Shown here in pieces: positions 1-11,711 of a stretch of DNA of 64,000 nt. Both the position numbers and the translations under genes were made by a program. The notes below the pieces were generated by a model that was not told the DNA's origin, did not search any database, and saw only the letters and a program-made list of their open reading frames with translations. How positions within the stretch are numbered: position 1 is the stretch's first letter; each line of letters opens with the position of its first letter. Origin of the DNA: Sphingopyxis sp. OPL5 (GTDB lineage Bacteria; Pseudomonadota; Alphaproteobacteria; Sphingomonadales; Sphingomonadaceae); assembly GCF_003797775.2 (NCBI RefSeq), contig NZ_CP060725.1, positions 3,652,001-3,716,000 of the forward strand, given 5' to 3'.

Positions 1-3924
<3,924 letters not shown>

Positions 3925-3958
3925 GCTCCTCGGCCACACGGCTTGCGACAAGAAACAA

Positions 3959-3989
3959 GGACTCGCCGGGAAACCGGCGGGTCCTTTTT
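3959..3989 (+). terminator. Intrinsic terminator of the rpoBC operon
   Basis: An 11-bp stem (3959-3969 with 3974-3984, one G-U pair) closes on a GAAA tetraloop and is followed by five T. It begins 34 nt after the rpoC stop. Confidence 0.87.
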
Positions 3990-4061
3990 CGTTCATGGCC
4001 GGGCAGGCCATTGCCTGATACGCCGTCCACGGAACGCACATCTGCGGCGAAGGAGGGTATC

Positions 4062-4775
4062 ATGAGCATCGGCAGGATCGGACTGGCGGCGGTTCTCGCG
4101 CTGGCGGCGGGCGGCGGTGGCGTCGCCGCGCAGGACAACAGCAATATCCAGGGCGAGGTGGTGGTCACCGCGCAGCGCGCCTCGGCGGGCTATCTTGCCG
4201 ATGTGCAGCCGGTGGTGGGCCTGCGCCGCACCGCCGACAGTGCGATCCAGCGGGTGCAATTCACCTCGGACTCGCGCGAGGAGGATGTCCGCAAGCGCGA
4301 GATCCACGCGATGCTGGAGGCCGCGATCCGCCGCGCCGAGAGTGCCGGCGTCGAACTGGTCACCGGCGATTTCGAACTGACCAAGGTGACACTGACAAAC
4401 TATAAAGGCCTGGCCTTCCAGCGCGGCGGACGGCCTGACACCAGCGAGATCGGACTGTTCGTCAAGGCGGGGCTCGCGGGTTCGGTCGGCAGCGCGCAGG
4501 AGCGGATCGATACGTTCGTCAAGGGCGTGCCCGCGAACGGTCGTGCGCTGATCGAGAAGCGCGGCGGCATCACGCTGACGATCAAGAATCCCGACCAGTA
4601 TCGGACCGAGATCGTCAGGCTGGTCGCGGCCGAGGGGCTGAAGACCGCGGCGGCCTTCGGTCCCGACTATGGCGTCGAGGTCACCGGGCTCAACGAGCAG
4701 CTTGCCTGGGCGCAGGCCAGCCCGACCGAGGTGTTCCTGTACCTGCCGTATAATTTCTCGATCCGACCCAAATGA
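4062..4775 (+). CDS. Secreted hypothetical protein (possible SIMPL-like fold)
   Basis: 237 residues. The ATG at 4062 is chosen because GAAGGAGG sits at 4049-4056 and the protein then opens with a clean signal peptide ending AAGGGGVAAQ. The mature part is periplasmic and has no membrane segment. It contains a helix-rich stretch (EEDVRKREIHAMLEAAIRRAE) followed by alternating strands. The arrangement recalls SIMPL/DUF541 periplasmic proteins, but I do not see a diagnostic motif and the assignment is tentative. A phrase GEVVVTAQRA near the N-terminus resembles the start of TonB-receptor plugs, though the protein is far too short to be a receptor. It is monocistronic, between the rpoC terminator and a shared bidirectional hairpin. 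Confidence 0.8.
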   Translation: MSIGRIGLAAVLALAAGGGGVAAQDNSNIQGEVVVTAQRASAGYLADVQPVVGLRRTADSAIQRVQFTSDSREEDVRKREIHAMLEAAIRRAESAGVELVTGDFELTKVTLTNYKGLAFQRGGRPDTSEIGLFVKAGLAGSVGSAQERIDTFVKGVPANGRALIEKRGGITLTIKNPDQYRTEIVRLVAAEGLKTAAAFGPDYGVEVTGLNEQLAWAQASPTEVFLYLPYNFSIRPK

Positions 4776-4809
4776 AAAGGCCCGCCGGGGGATAGACCGG
4801 CGAGCCTTT
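4776..4809. terminator. Bidirectional terminator between convergent genes
   Basis: A 13-bp stem (4776-4788 with 4797-4809, one mismatch) is flanked by A-run and T-run ends. It starts directly after the stop of the upstream gene and lies downstream of the reverse-strand pspC-like gene, so it can serve both. Confidence 0.75.
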
Positions 4810-4872
4810 GATCTGTGGGAATGTGCGGGCCGGTGCGACTGCGCCTGAAAGGCGGCCGGCCCGGTGCTGGCT

Positions 4873-5052
4873 CTACGGCGCGAGGATCGCGACGGTGACG
4901 TACAGCAGCAGCGGCAGGCCGAAGCCCAGCAAAGTCAGCGCGACAAAGGCGACGCGCGTCCACAAGACGTCGAAGCCGAAGCGGTCGGCCATGCCGGCGC
5001 AGACGCCGAAGACCATCCCATCGCGACGATTCTTGCGAAAACCCTGTGTCAT
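4873..5052 (-). CDS. PspC-domain membrane protein (short form)
   Basis: 59 residues. The N-terminal part (FRKNRRDGMVFGVCAGMADRFG) is the conserved PspC signature and is followed by one or two hydrophobic segments (VLWTRVAFVALTLLGFG, LPLLLYVTVAILAP). PspC proteins sit in the inner membrane and take part in the phage-shock envelope stress response. The start at 5052 is preferred over the in-frame ATG at 5076 because GGAAAGG lies just upstream. It follows the 43-aa peptide gene at 5113-5244 on the same strand, separated by a perfect 12-bp hairpin. A sigma-54-type promoter lies upstream of both, which fits the known PspF/sigma-54 control of psp genes in other bacteria. No pspA or pspF gene is in the window. 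Confidence 0.87.
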   Translation of the reverse strand: MTQGFRKNRRDGMVFGVCAGMADRFGFDVLWTRVAFVALTLLGFGLPLLLYVTVAILAP

Positions 5053-5102
5053 TTCTTTCCTTTCCATCCCGGCCATCGGGCCGGCGTTTTTCGGTGGCGG
5101 CG

Positions 5103-5130
5103 GGTCAGTTGGTCAAGCGACCAACTGACC
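5103..5130. other. Perfect 12-bp hairpin across the end of the 43-aa gene
   Basis: Stem 5103-5114 pairs perfectly with 5119-5130 around a 4-nt loop. It spans the stop codon of the small gene and lies about 50 nt before the pspC-like start. No T-run follows on either strand, so it is more likely an mRNA-stability or attenuation element than a standard terminator. Confidence 0.6.
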
Positions 5131-5244
5131 GACATGTGCACCCGTCTGACCGACGGCGACCATGAAGAGCATCGCGGAGCAATAGACCGAAGCGAAAGCG
5201 GCGACGGCGTAGCTGCGAAGCGAGTCTGCGTTGAAATGGGCCAT
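5113..5244 (-). CDS. 43-residue small membrane protein upstream of pspC-like gene
   Basis: This short frame begins MAHFNADSLRSYAVAAFASV and continues through a single hydrophobic segment (about residues 12-31, containing YCSAMLFMVAVG), ending in a short polar tail. A good Shine-Dalgarno (GGAAGGA) precedes the ATG at 5244 with 6-7 nt spacing. It is co-directional with the PspC gene, and a sigma-54-like promoter is placed about 60 nt upstream, so the two probably form one operon. I do not recognise a named family. By analogy with PspB and PspD it could be a small partner of PspC, but that is inference. Length and hydrophobicity alone do not prove translation. Confidence 0.6.
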   Translation of the reverse strand: MAHFNADSLRSYAVAAFASVYCSAMLFMVAVGQTGAHVGQLVA

Positions 5245-5300
5245 GATTTTGTCCTTCCTTTTTTCATCCCGCCGGACCTTCCGGCAGATGCCAAGGGTAA

Positions 5301-5316
5301 TGCAGGAGGCGTGCCA
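5301..5316 (-). promoter_or_regulatory. Sigma-54-like -24/-12 promoter
   Basis: Reading the reverse strand from 5316 gives TGGCACGCCTCCTGCA. The GG and GC dinucleotides are at the exact -24/-12 spacing, and there is one mismatch to TGGCACGN4TTGC. The predicted transcript starts near 5290, about 45 nt before the 43-aa gene. Confidence 0.5.
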
Positions 5317-5442
5317 ATTTCATTCATTGGCGGTTAACTGCGGTTTTTCGGATTTTGATCGATTGTTTCAACGGGAAAAATCCTCCCTAACGGGATTAAT
5401 TCCCAATGAACGGAAAATTCTAACATGGGCTAAGGGGGCTAG

Positions 5443-5543
5443 TTCCCCTCCCGCTTGCGGGAGGGGCTAGGGGAGGGCGTGTTTCTTACGCCGTGTTCAA
5501 AAGGCAGGCCCTCCCCCGACCCCTCCCGCAAGCGGGAGGGGAG
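5443..5543. repeat. Nested intergenic palindrome (family B)
   Basis: Two 22-bp near-identical palindromes (5445-5466 and 5520-5541, each CCCCTCCCGC + 2 nt + GCGGGAGGGG) flank a centre that itself pairs (GGGGAGGGC with GCCCTCCCC). The whole 100-bp unit can fold into one long arm. The rest of the 5245-5591 gap holds the sigma-54-like promoter and no recognisable gene. Confidence 0.7.
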
Positions 5544-5591
5544 AAACAGGGCGTTCCTTCGCCGCGCCAAATCCCCTAGGACGACGGCGCA

Positions 5592-6701
5592 ATGACGCTC
5601 GCCCGCCTCTCGCTCACCGATTTTCGCAATCATGCCGCGGCGGAAATGGCGGCCGGGCCCGGCCTCGTCGCGCTGCACGGCGACAATGGTGCGGGCAAGA
5701 CCAATATCCTGGAGGCCGTCTCGCTGCTCGCGCCGGGGCGCGGGCTGCGGCGCGCGGCGCTGTCCGACATGGTGCGCGACGGCGCCAGCGGAGGCTTCGC
5801 GGTCTTCGCCGAGGTGCAGGCGGGCGATGATCTGGCGCCGGTCGCGCTGGGCACCGGGATCGAGCCCGTGCATCCCGGTCGGCGGATCGTGCGGGTCAAC
5901 GGCGCGGCGGCGGCGGCGACGGCGCTCGGCGACTGGCTCGCGGTGCTGTGGCTGACCCCGGCGATGGACCGGCTGTTCGTCGAGACCGCGGGCAACCGGC
6001 GGCGCTTCCTCGACCGGCTCGTCCTCGCGCTCGACCCACGCCACGCCCAGCACGGCAATCGCTACGAGGCGGCGCTGCGGGCGCGAGGAAAATTGCTCGC
6101 CGACTTCGCGGGCGCCGACCTGCAATGGCTGACCAGCCTCGAGGCGCAACTCGCCGACCATGGCGCGGCGATGGACGCGGCGCGGCAGAGGACACTCGCG
6201 GGGTTGTCGGTCGAACTGGCGCAGCAGCCCGACGCGCCCTTCGCGCGCCCGCTGCTGACGCTGGTCGACAGCGAGGGCGCACAGCGCGGGGCGCCGTGGA
6301 CGGCGGAGGCGCTGAGGGCGTTGTTCGCCGGACGGCGGCGTATCGACGCGGCAGCGGGCCGCGCGACCGCCGGGCCGCATCGCGACGACCTGATGGCGGT
6401 CCACGCCGCGACGGGGCGCAGCGCGGCGCGCTGCTCGACCGGCGAGCAGAAGGCGATGCTACTCTCGCTCGTCCTCGCGCACAGCGATTGCGTCGCGCGC
6501 GCGCGCGGCCAGCGCCCGGTGCTGCTGCTCGACGAGGTCGCCGCGCATCTCGACCCGATGCGCCGTGCGGCGCTCTACGAGCGACTGGCGGGGCAGGGCG
6601 GGCAGGCGTGGCTGACCGGTACCGAGGCGGCGCTGTTCGCGGATATGCCGGGGCCGGTGACGCGCTTCCGCATCGCGGGCGGACGGATTGGGGCGGGATA
6701 A
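5592..6701 (+). CDS. recF: DNA replication/repair protein RecF
   Basis: 369 residues, the normal RecF length. RecF is an SMC-like ATPase that binds gapped DNA and, with RecO and RecR, loads RecA in daughter-strand-gap repair. The Walker A motif GDNGAGKT is at residues 30-37. The ABC signature region [17 protein letters not shown] and the Walker [12 protein letters not shown] sit in the C-terminal third in the expected order. There is no dnaA, dnaN or gyrB nearby, so it is outside the classic replication-origin cluster. It is preceded by the family B palindrome and followed at 49 nt by a membrane-protein gene. Confidence 0.97.
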   Translation: MTLARLSLTDFRNHAAAEMAAGPGLVALHGDNGAGKTNILEAVSLLAPGRGLRRAALSDMVRDGASGGFAVFAEVQAGDDLAPVALGTGIEPVHPGRRIVRVNGAAAAATALGDWLAVLWLTPAMDRLFVETAGNRRRFLDRLVLALDPRHAQHGNRYEAALRARGKLLADFAGADLQWLTSLEAQLADHGAAMDAARQRTLAGLSVELAQQPDAPFARPLLTLVDSEGAQRGAPWTAEALRALFAGRRRIDAAAGRATAGPHRDDLMAVHAATGRSAARCSTGEQKAMLLSLVLAHSDCVARARGQRPVLLLDEVAAHLDPMRRAALYERLAGQGGQAWLTGTEAALFADMPGPVTRFRIAGGRIGAG

Positions 6702-6749
6702 GTAACGCGATATCAAGGCTTGCCGTATAGCTGTGCCGTCAGAGGGGGC

Positions 6750-7517
6750 ATGGCCATGGACAGTCGCGACAATCTGACGGGCGGGGGTTTCGGACGGCGG
6801 CGCAGCGCGTTGATGGGCGCGTCTGCCGGGGAGCCGGTGACCGAGCGGGCACCACCCTATGCCTTCGAGGCCGACGAACCGGCCAACCGCATTTCGGCGT
6901 TGCGCCTTGCTGCCATCATAATGGGCGGACTGCTGGCGCTGCTGTGCATCGAGGCGCTGTTTTCGGGGACTTCGTTGATCACGCCGATCAACGGGACCTT
7001 CCTCAACGCGATGCGGCTGATCGGTTTTGTCCTCGGCATACCCTTTGCGCTGTTCGTCATCACGCGGCCGCACGAGCCGATGGGGATCGCCAAGAAGATA
7101 TTGATCGTGCTGTTCCTCCCGTTCCTCACGGGCTTCACCGGCGGGGAAGCGGCCTGGCGGATCAGCGACTGGACCGAGTTCGGCTTTTCCTCCGCCGCCT
7201 GGGAGCCCGCCAGCTATCCGATCAAATATGCGAGCCATGGCCGCAAGGGACGGCGCGATTCGTTCGAGATCGACCCGTATCAGGCCGGCGAAAGCACCGA
7301 TATCGCGGTGCCGTCGGCGCAGTTCGACGCGATCTGGCCGAACCACAGCGATTATTGCATCACGGTGATGCAGCGCAAGTCGGCGTCGGGCGCGATCGAG
7401 ATCGTCAACGACGGCGTGTTCACGCTGCGCGAACCCGCGCCCGCGGTGCTGACGCCATGTGGCGGGGGCGGTGGGGCTGCGTCCGGCGACACGTCGTCGC
7501 CGTGGGACAAGAAATAG
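6750..7517 (+). CDS. Membrane protein of unknown function
   Basis: 255 residues. The ATG at 6750 is chosen for the AGAGGGGG ribosome site immediately upstream. The N-terminal 50 residues are cytoplasmic and polar. Three hydrophobic segments follow (LAAIIMGGLLALLCIEALF, LIGFVLGIPFALFVI, ILIVLFLPFLTGFTGG), then a soluble domain with a single repeated theme of short strands and a Gly-rich tail (CGGGGGAASG). I do not recognise a named family. It converges on the small reverse gene ending at 7524, only 6 nt away. Confidence 0.85.
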   Translation: MAMDSRDNLTGGGFGRRRSALMGASAGEPVTERAPPYAFEADEPANRISALRLAAIIMGGLLALLCIEALFSGTSLITPINGTFLNAMRLIGFVLGIPFALFVITRPHEPMGIAKKILIVLFLPFLTGFTGGEAAWRISDWTEFGFSSAAWEPASYPIKYASHGRKGRRDSFEIDPYQAGESTDIAVPSAQFDAIWPNHSDYCITVMQRKSASGAIEIVNDGVFTLREPAPAVLTPCGGGGGAASGDTSSPWDKK

Positions 7518-7523
7518 GCGCTA

Positions 7524-7730
7524 TCAGCCCTTCGGCTTGACCGTCACCCAGACGCTGACCGGGGCGACGAATTTGCCCGGCGCGGGCTTGCCGACGTCGA
7601 TGCGCTCGGCGGTGACCAGTTCGCCGGTTTCGAGCGTGAAGCTGGCCCATGGTTTCGGCATGCGGCCAAAGCTCATCTTCTGGATCGGCTGGCCGGTGGC
7701 GGTGTTCATGATTGTTGCGGTGATACCCAT
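7524..7730 (-). CDS. Small hypothetical protein
   Basis: 68 residues from the ATG at 7730 (MGITATIMNTATGQPIQK). The frame is open further upstream to 7799, but that extension reads as non-protein-like. The body alternates short beta strands (ASFTLETGELVTAERIDVG, FVAPVSVWVTVKPKG) and has no signal peptide or membrane segment. No clear Shine-Dalgarno is visible for this start, which lowers confidence. Function unknown. Confidence 0.58.
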   Translation of the reverse strand: MGITATIMNTATGQPIQKMSFGRMPKPWASFTLETGELVTAERIDVGKPAPGKFVAPVSVWVTVKPKG

Positions 7731-7886
7731 GGCGCGCGGGTAGCGGCAGGGTCGCGATTCTGTCCAGCGGGAAGCGTCCTTTGGTCGGCTTTCGACCAAT
7801 TTCAGCAGCTCAGCCGACCATTTTCCGTCCCCCGGTCCTGACCCTCCGCCATCGAACGCTAATCGCGACGGGTCTGATGGGGCAAA

Positions 7887-8147
7887 TTATGACGGATCGG
7901 TCGGTGGAAAGCGCAATGTGGCAGCGATCTGTTCTTCGGCCGTGGTTGCCTCCGCGATGAGCAGGCGTAGTGCCTTTGCGGTGTCCTCCAGAAGTCCGGC
8001 ACCAAGAGGCCGCTCGCCGTTGATAAAACGGCGGATGGCCCGCTCGTCGATGCCAAGACGCCGCGAGAAAGCCGTGGTGCCACCAAATAGTTGGACGCAA
8101 TAAGCGAAGTGCTCGCGTCGCTCGTCCATTGAAAATGGCGCGGCCAT
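7887..8147 (-). CDS. Small helix-turn-helix DNA-binding protein
   Basis: 86 residues. The start at 8147 is chosen because GAAGGAAAAGGG precedes it; a longer frame up to 8342 exists but crosses low-likelihood sequence. The segment YCVQLFGGTTAFSRRLGIDE then RAIRRFINGERPLG has the spacing of a Cro/C1-type helix-turn-helix, with the second helix carrying the R-R-F-I-N-G recognition pattern seen in YdaS/XRE-like proteins. The C-terminal part is a predicted helix. It may be a stand-alone repressor or a domesticated phage or addiction-module regulator; no partner gene adjoins it. The 8148-8546 gap otherwise holds only the family C palindrome. Confidence 0.6.
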   Translation of the reverse strand: MAAPFSMDERREHFAYCVQLFGGTTAFSRRLGIDERAIRRFINGERPLGAGLLEDTAKALRLLIAEATTAEEQIAATLRFPPTDPS

Positions 8148-8408
8148 TGTTTTCCCTTTTCCTTCGCTGTCGGCAGTCGCTTCCGGGGCCGACGCATGAA
8201 CGATAATGGGGTTCAGTGTCAAAGTCATTGACCCATCGTGGTCGCAAGGGTTGTCCGCCGCGAGCGATTTTCTTGCCTCGCTTTCCGGCCCGACATCTGC
8301 CGCCGCATCGTTTCGTCCAAAACCGGTTGGTTCGGATTCCACCGCTTGTCCGTCGTTCGACGCCGATTGGATCGGAACGGCATAAATCGAGCGGTTGCTG
8401 TCGCTCCA

Positions 8409-8506
8409 TTCCCGTCACCCCGGGCTTGACCCGGGGCCTGCCTTGTCTTTGAACCGGCAGCGAAAGAAGAAATGCGGGTCCCGGGTCAAGCCCGGGATGA
8501 CGGTGA
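8409..8506. repeat. Intergenic inverted repeat (family C)
   Basis: Left arm about 8411-8441 and right arm about 8474-8505 are imperfect reverse complements sharing the core CCCGGGCTTGACCCGGG. The loop between them is about 32 nt. It lies between the helix-turn-helix gene and the arsC-family gene. Confidence 0.62.
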
Positions 8507-8546
8507 CATAGGCGTCCGCTTCCCACCCCCAAGCGGTCGAAACCGA

Positions 8547-8891
8547 TCAGAGAATCTCGTGCACCTTGTCCATCGGTCGGCACAGCCGAACCCCCTTATC
8601 GGTCTCGACGAAGGGCCGTTCGACATAGGCCGGGTTCGCCGCCATCGCGGCGATGATCGCGTCTTCGCTCCAGTCGGCGACCCCGCGCTCCTGCGCGTCG
8701 GTGCCGCGCAGGCGCAGCGCGTCGCGGGCGCTGATGTTGGCGGCTTCGAACAGCTGGCGCAGCTTGTCGGCCTCATAGGGCGTCTTGAGATATTCGACGA
8801 CGGTGAGGTCGACGCCGGGCGTCTCTTGCAGGATCGCGAGCGTCTTGCGCGAGGTGCCGCAGGCGGGGTTGTGCCAGATGGTTGCTTTCAT
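8547..8891 (-). CDS. ArsC/Spx-family arsenate reductase-like protein
   Basis: 114 residues, matching ArsC-family length. The N-terminal thioredoxin-like strand leads into NPACGTSRKTL, which holds the single active-site cysteine of glutaredoxin-coupled arsenate reductases (C-x-x-S/T-R). A later ERPFVETDKGVRLCRP carries the conserved Arg-Pro pair of the family. It probably acts in the cytosol as a glutaredoxin-dependent reductase. There are no arsR, arsB or acr3 genes around it, so a housekeeping ArsC/YfgD-like role is as likely as dedicated arsenic resistance. Confidence 0.9.
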   Translation of the reverse strand: MKATIWHNPACGTSRKTLAILQETPGVDLTVVEYLKTPYEADKLRQLFEAANISARDALRLRGTDAQERGVADWSEDAIIAAMAANPAYVERPFVETDKGVRLCRPMDKVHEIL

Positions 8892-9068
8892 GGCCTAGGC
8901 TCTATCGCGGCAGGGGTTGCGGTGTAAACCCGCCGTTCATGGCGATTATGCCACAACTGGCGGCATGACGAACGCAATGCCGCTTGCCTTTGCAAGCCAA
9001 GCTGCGGCTAATACCCGGACGAGGGATCGCCAGAGGCGGCAGACGGGGTTGGGTTGCACGTGACAAAA

Positions 9069-9803
9069 ATGATCGATCGCCGATCGATGCTGGCCGCGGT
9101 GGCGGGCGCAGGCGCTTTCGCCGCGACGGCGCTGCGCGCGCAGACGATGCCGAGCTGGATTCAGCAACCGGTGGCGGCGCAGCCACCGGTCGACTATCTC
9201 GCTGTGGCGAAACGCCAGTTGGCGACGCAGGGCCGAAATATTTCGCAAACCGACCGTGTCGGAATCGTCGATTTCGGCCTGCCGTCGTCGCGCGCGCGCT
9301 TCGCGCTGGTCGATATGGTCGCGGGCAAGGTCGACATGTTTCCGGTCACCCATGGCCGCGGCTCCGACCCGCAACACGACGGCTGGCTCAAGAGCTTTTC
9401 GAACCGCGTCGGGTCGCTGGCGACCTCGCGCGGGGCATACCGGACCAGCGATTATTATTGGGGCAGCAACGGGTCGTCGATGCGCCTCGCGGGACTTGAG
9501 CCCGACAACAACAATGCCGATCAGCGCGCGATCGTCGTCCATGGCGCCTGGTATGCCGAACCGTCGCTGATCGCGACGCAGGGCAAGCTGGGACGGAGCG
9601 AGGGCTGTTTCGTGTTCGGCGAGGAATTGTTGCCGATGATCCTCTACAAGCTGGGGCCGGGGCGGTTGCTGTTCGCCGACAAGCTGAGCCTGCCGCCGCC
9701 GGCGCCGGTGCCGTTCGAACTGCCCGGACCGCCGGCGCCTGGCACCGAAAATATGGTGCGCGCGAGCGCCCAGCAGGGCGTTTTTCCCACCAAGGCGGAT
9801 TGA
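9069..9803 (+). CDS. Murein L,D-transpeptidase catalytic domain protein (YkuD_2 type)
   Basis: 244 residues. The ATG at 9069 is preferred over upstream TTG/GTG codons because the product then begins MIDRRSMLAAVAGAGAFA, a twin-arginine-like signal peptide. The domain carries the L,D-transpeptidase signature, with His in AIVVHGAWY and the nucleophile in GRSEGCFVF (S-x-G-C). Proteins of this family cross-link or trim peptidoglycan stem peptides in the periplasm. A proline-rich tail follows the domain. It stands alone, and the family A repeat follows the stop by 8 nt. Confidence 0.87.
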   Translation: MIDRRSMLAAVAGAGAFAATALRAQTMPSWIQQPVAAQPPVDYLAVAKRQLATQGRNISQTDRVGIVDFGLPSSRARFALVDMVAGKVDMFPVTHGRGSDPQHDGWLKSFSNRVGSLATSRGAYRTSDYYWGSNGSSMRLAGLEPDNNNADQRAIVVHGAWYAEPSLIATQGKLGRSEGCFVFGEELLPMILYKLGPGRLLFADKLSLPPPAPVPFELPGPPAPGTENMVRASAQQGVFPTKAD

Positions 9804-9811
9804 CGCCGATA

Positions 9812-9960
9812 ATCCTCCCTGTGGCGAAGCCATGGGGAGGGGGACCGTTCGCGAAGCGAATGGTGGAGGGGCCGCGGCGCCGCACCGACGCCTGACGGCG
9901 TCGGCCCCTCCGTCAGCGCTTCGCGCTGCCACCTCCCCACGCCTTCGGCGCAGGGAGGAT
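9812..9960. repeat. MITE-like dispersed repeat, family A, copy 1
   Basis: 149 bp with terminal inverted repeats (ATCCTCCCTG at the left end, CAGGGAGGAT at the right, about 29 bp imperfectly paired). It shares a 54-bp identical core with copy 2 at 27056-27201. No coding capacity is seen. It lies in the gap between convergent genes. Confidence 0.8.
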
Positions 9961-9966
9961 CAGTCT

Positions 9967-10383
9967 TCACCCCATCTTCGTCCAGGTCACCGTCCTGCAA
10001 AAGACGCTGACGCAGCCCTTCATCGTCATCTTGCCGCCCTTCGCGGTGAGATGTGCCTTATAATAGCGGCCGTCCTCGGGGCTGTAGCCTTGGCCCTTCC
10101 ACGCATTGCCGTCGGCGGCGAGGTCCCAGTAGATTTGCAGACCCGATACCTGGCGCGCGCGCTTCGCCTTGTCGGGATTGCGTTCGTCGCGCTGGCCGCC
10201 GGCGGGCTGGGCGATCAGCAATTTGTGGACCTTGCCGCACAGCTTGGCGCCGCAGGCATAGATGTCGACGATCGCCTTGCCGTCGTCGGTGGCCCAGCGG
10301 CCGGTAATCGATTGCGGCGCAACCGCCGACGCCGGCGATGCGGCGACGAACACGGCGGTCGCCGCGATGATAAGATGCTTCAA
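9967..10383 (-). CDS. DUF2147 secreted protein
   Basis: 138 residues. The start codon at 10383 is TTG, supported by GGGGAGAAG a few bases upstream and by a signal peptide that begins there (KHLIIAATAVFVAASPASA). The mature part shows DUF2147 features: SITGRWATDDGKAIVDIYACG near the N-terminus, an Asn-Pro-Asp loop (DERNPDKAKRAR), and the final WKGQGYSPEDGRYYKAHLT plus a Cys pair (GCVSVFC). The family is periplasmic or envelope-associated and of unknown function. It converges on the L,D-transpeptidase gene, with the family A repeat between them. Confidence 0.9.
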   Translation of the reverse strand: MKHLIIAATAVFVAASPASAVAPQSITGRWATDDGKAIVDIYACGAKLCGKVHKLLIAQPAGGQRDERNPDKAKRARQVSGLQIYWDLAADGNAWKGQGYSPEDGRYYKAHLTAKGGKMTMKGCVSVFCRTVTWTKMG

Positions 10384-10502
10384 TTTCTTCTCCCCGGTGC
10401 GGGCGGGGTTGCGACCCTGACCCTAGCTACATCCATGTCAGCAACATGGCTTGGCATACGCGCAGTCTTGCACCATGCTGGCAAAAAACAAGGGAGAGTC
10501 TG

Positions 10503-11711
10503 ATGCGATTCCATTATTTGGCCTTGCCGCTGGTTGCCGCGCTGATGGTCGCGGTGCCGACACAGGCCAGGACGATCAAGATCGAAGCGGGCGCCGCCGA
10601 CGCGAACGAGAAACTCCAGGAAGCGCTGATCGTTGCGCAGCCCGGCGATGTCGTCGAACTCGGCGCGGGAACTTGGCATCTGACCGATGGCCTGTCGCTC
10701 GACGTGGCGAACGTCACGATCCGCGGCGCGGGGACGGGCGAGGGCGGATCGATCCTCGACTTCACGGGCCAGCAGGGCGCGGGCGAGGGGCTGCTGGTCA
10801 CCAGCGACGATGTTTTTCTTACCAATTTTGCTGTACTCAACAGCAAGGGCGACGGGATCAAGTCGAAGGGCGCCGACCGCATCGTCTATCACAAGCTGCG
10901 CGTCGAATGGACCGCGGGACCAAAGGAAACCAACGGCGCCTATGGCATCTATCCGGTCGAAAGCAGCGATGTACTGATCGACAGCGTCTACGTCCGCGGC
11001 GCGTCTGACGCGGGCATCTATGTCGGCCAGTCGAAGAATATCGTCGTCCGCGATTCGATCGCGACCGAGAATGTCGCGGGGATCGAGATCGAAAACAGCT
11101 ACGACGCCGACGTCCACGACAATATCGCAACGAAGAACACCGGCGGTATATTGGTGTTCGACCTGCCCAGCCTGCCGATGCAGGGCGGGCACAATGTCCG
11201 CGTGTTCGACAATGACGTGAACGACAACAGCACGCCCAATTTCGCGCCGAAGGGTAATATCGTCGCGAGCGTTCCGACCGGAACCGGGGTGCTGATCATG
11301 GCGAACCGCCATGTCGAGATTTTCGACAACGACTTCGATCAGAACGGCACCGCGAACGTCATGATCGTCGGTTATCGCTACGAGCATAAGGACCCGAAAT
11401 ACCAGCCGCTGCCGCGTCAGATCGTCGTGCGCGACAATGTGCATGGCAAGGCGGGCTATGCCCCGGCGTTCGACGGCGGGACGCAGATCGCGGCGGCCTT
11501 CGGCGGCGCAATCCCGCCCGTCCTGTGGGACGGCGCGGGCGAGGATGTGATCGTGCTCGACAAGGTCGGGGTGCTGTCGCTGAACCTGCCCGACGTCGCA
11601 ACGCCGCGCGACCAGGCGAAGCCCGCGCCCGCCGACCTGTCGAAGGGCACGCCGCCCGCGGCACTGCCGGGGATCACGCTGCCCGAAGCGATGGAGGCGA
11701 AGGTCAAGTGA
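10503..11711 (+). CDS. Parallel beta-helix repeat protein (TIGR03805-type)
   Basis: 402 residues with a signal peptide (ending VPTQARTIK). The ATG at 10503 follows AAGGGAGAG. From about residue 60 the sequence is a run of right-handed beta-helix coils with turn residues such as DVANVTIRGAG, DSVYVRGASDAGIYVG and NSYDADVHDNIATKNTGG, as in pectate-lyase-like and NosD-like proteins. It overlaps the next gene by 4 nt (GTGA). This gene and the following cytochrome match a conserved two-gene arrangement catalogued as TIGR03805/TIGR03806, for which I know of no established function. The protein is likely periplasmic or surface exposed. No catalytic residues can be assigned with confidence. Confidence 0.9.
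   Translation: MRFHYLALPLVAALMVAVPTQARTIKIEAGAADANEKLQEALIVAQPGDVVELGAGTWHLTDGLSLDVANVTIRGAGTGEGGSILDFTGQQGAGEGLLVTSDDVFLTNFAVLNSKGDGIKSKGADRIVYHKLRVEWTAGPKETNGAYGIYPVESSDVLIDSVYVRGASDAGIYVGQSKNIVVRDSIATENVAGIEIENSYDADVHDNIATKNTGGILVFDLPSLPMQGGHNVRVFDNDVNDNSTPNFAPKGNIVASVPTGTGVLIMANRHVEIFDNDFDQNGTANVMIVGYRYEHKDPKYQPLPRQIVVRDNVHGKAGYAPAFDGGTQIAAAFGGAIPPVLWDGAGEDVIVLDKVGVLSLNLPDVATPRDQAKPAPADLSKGTPPAALPGITLPEAMEAKVK

Noticed and set aside
8547..8891. Arsenic resistance operon
   Set aside because: Only an ArsC-family gene is present; no arsR, arsB, acr3 or arsH nearby.
9804..9966. CRISPR-like repeat in the gap before the DUF2147 gene
   Set aside because: It is a single imperfect inverted repeat (family A), not an array of direct repeats with spacers.
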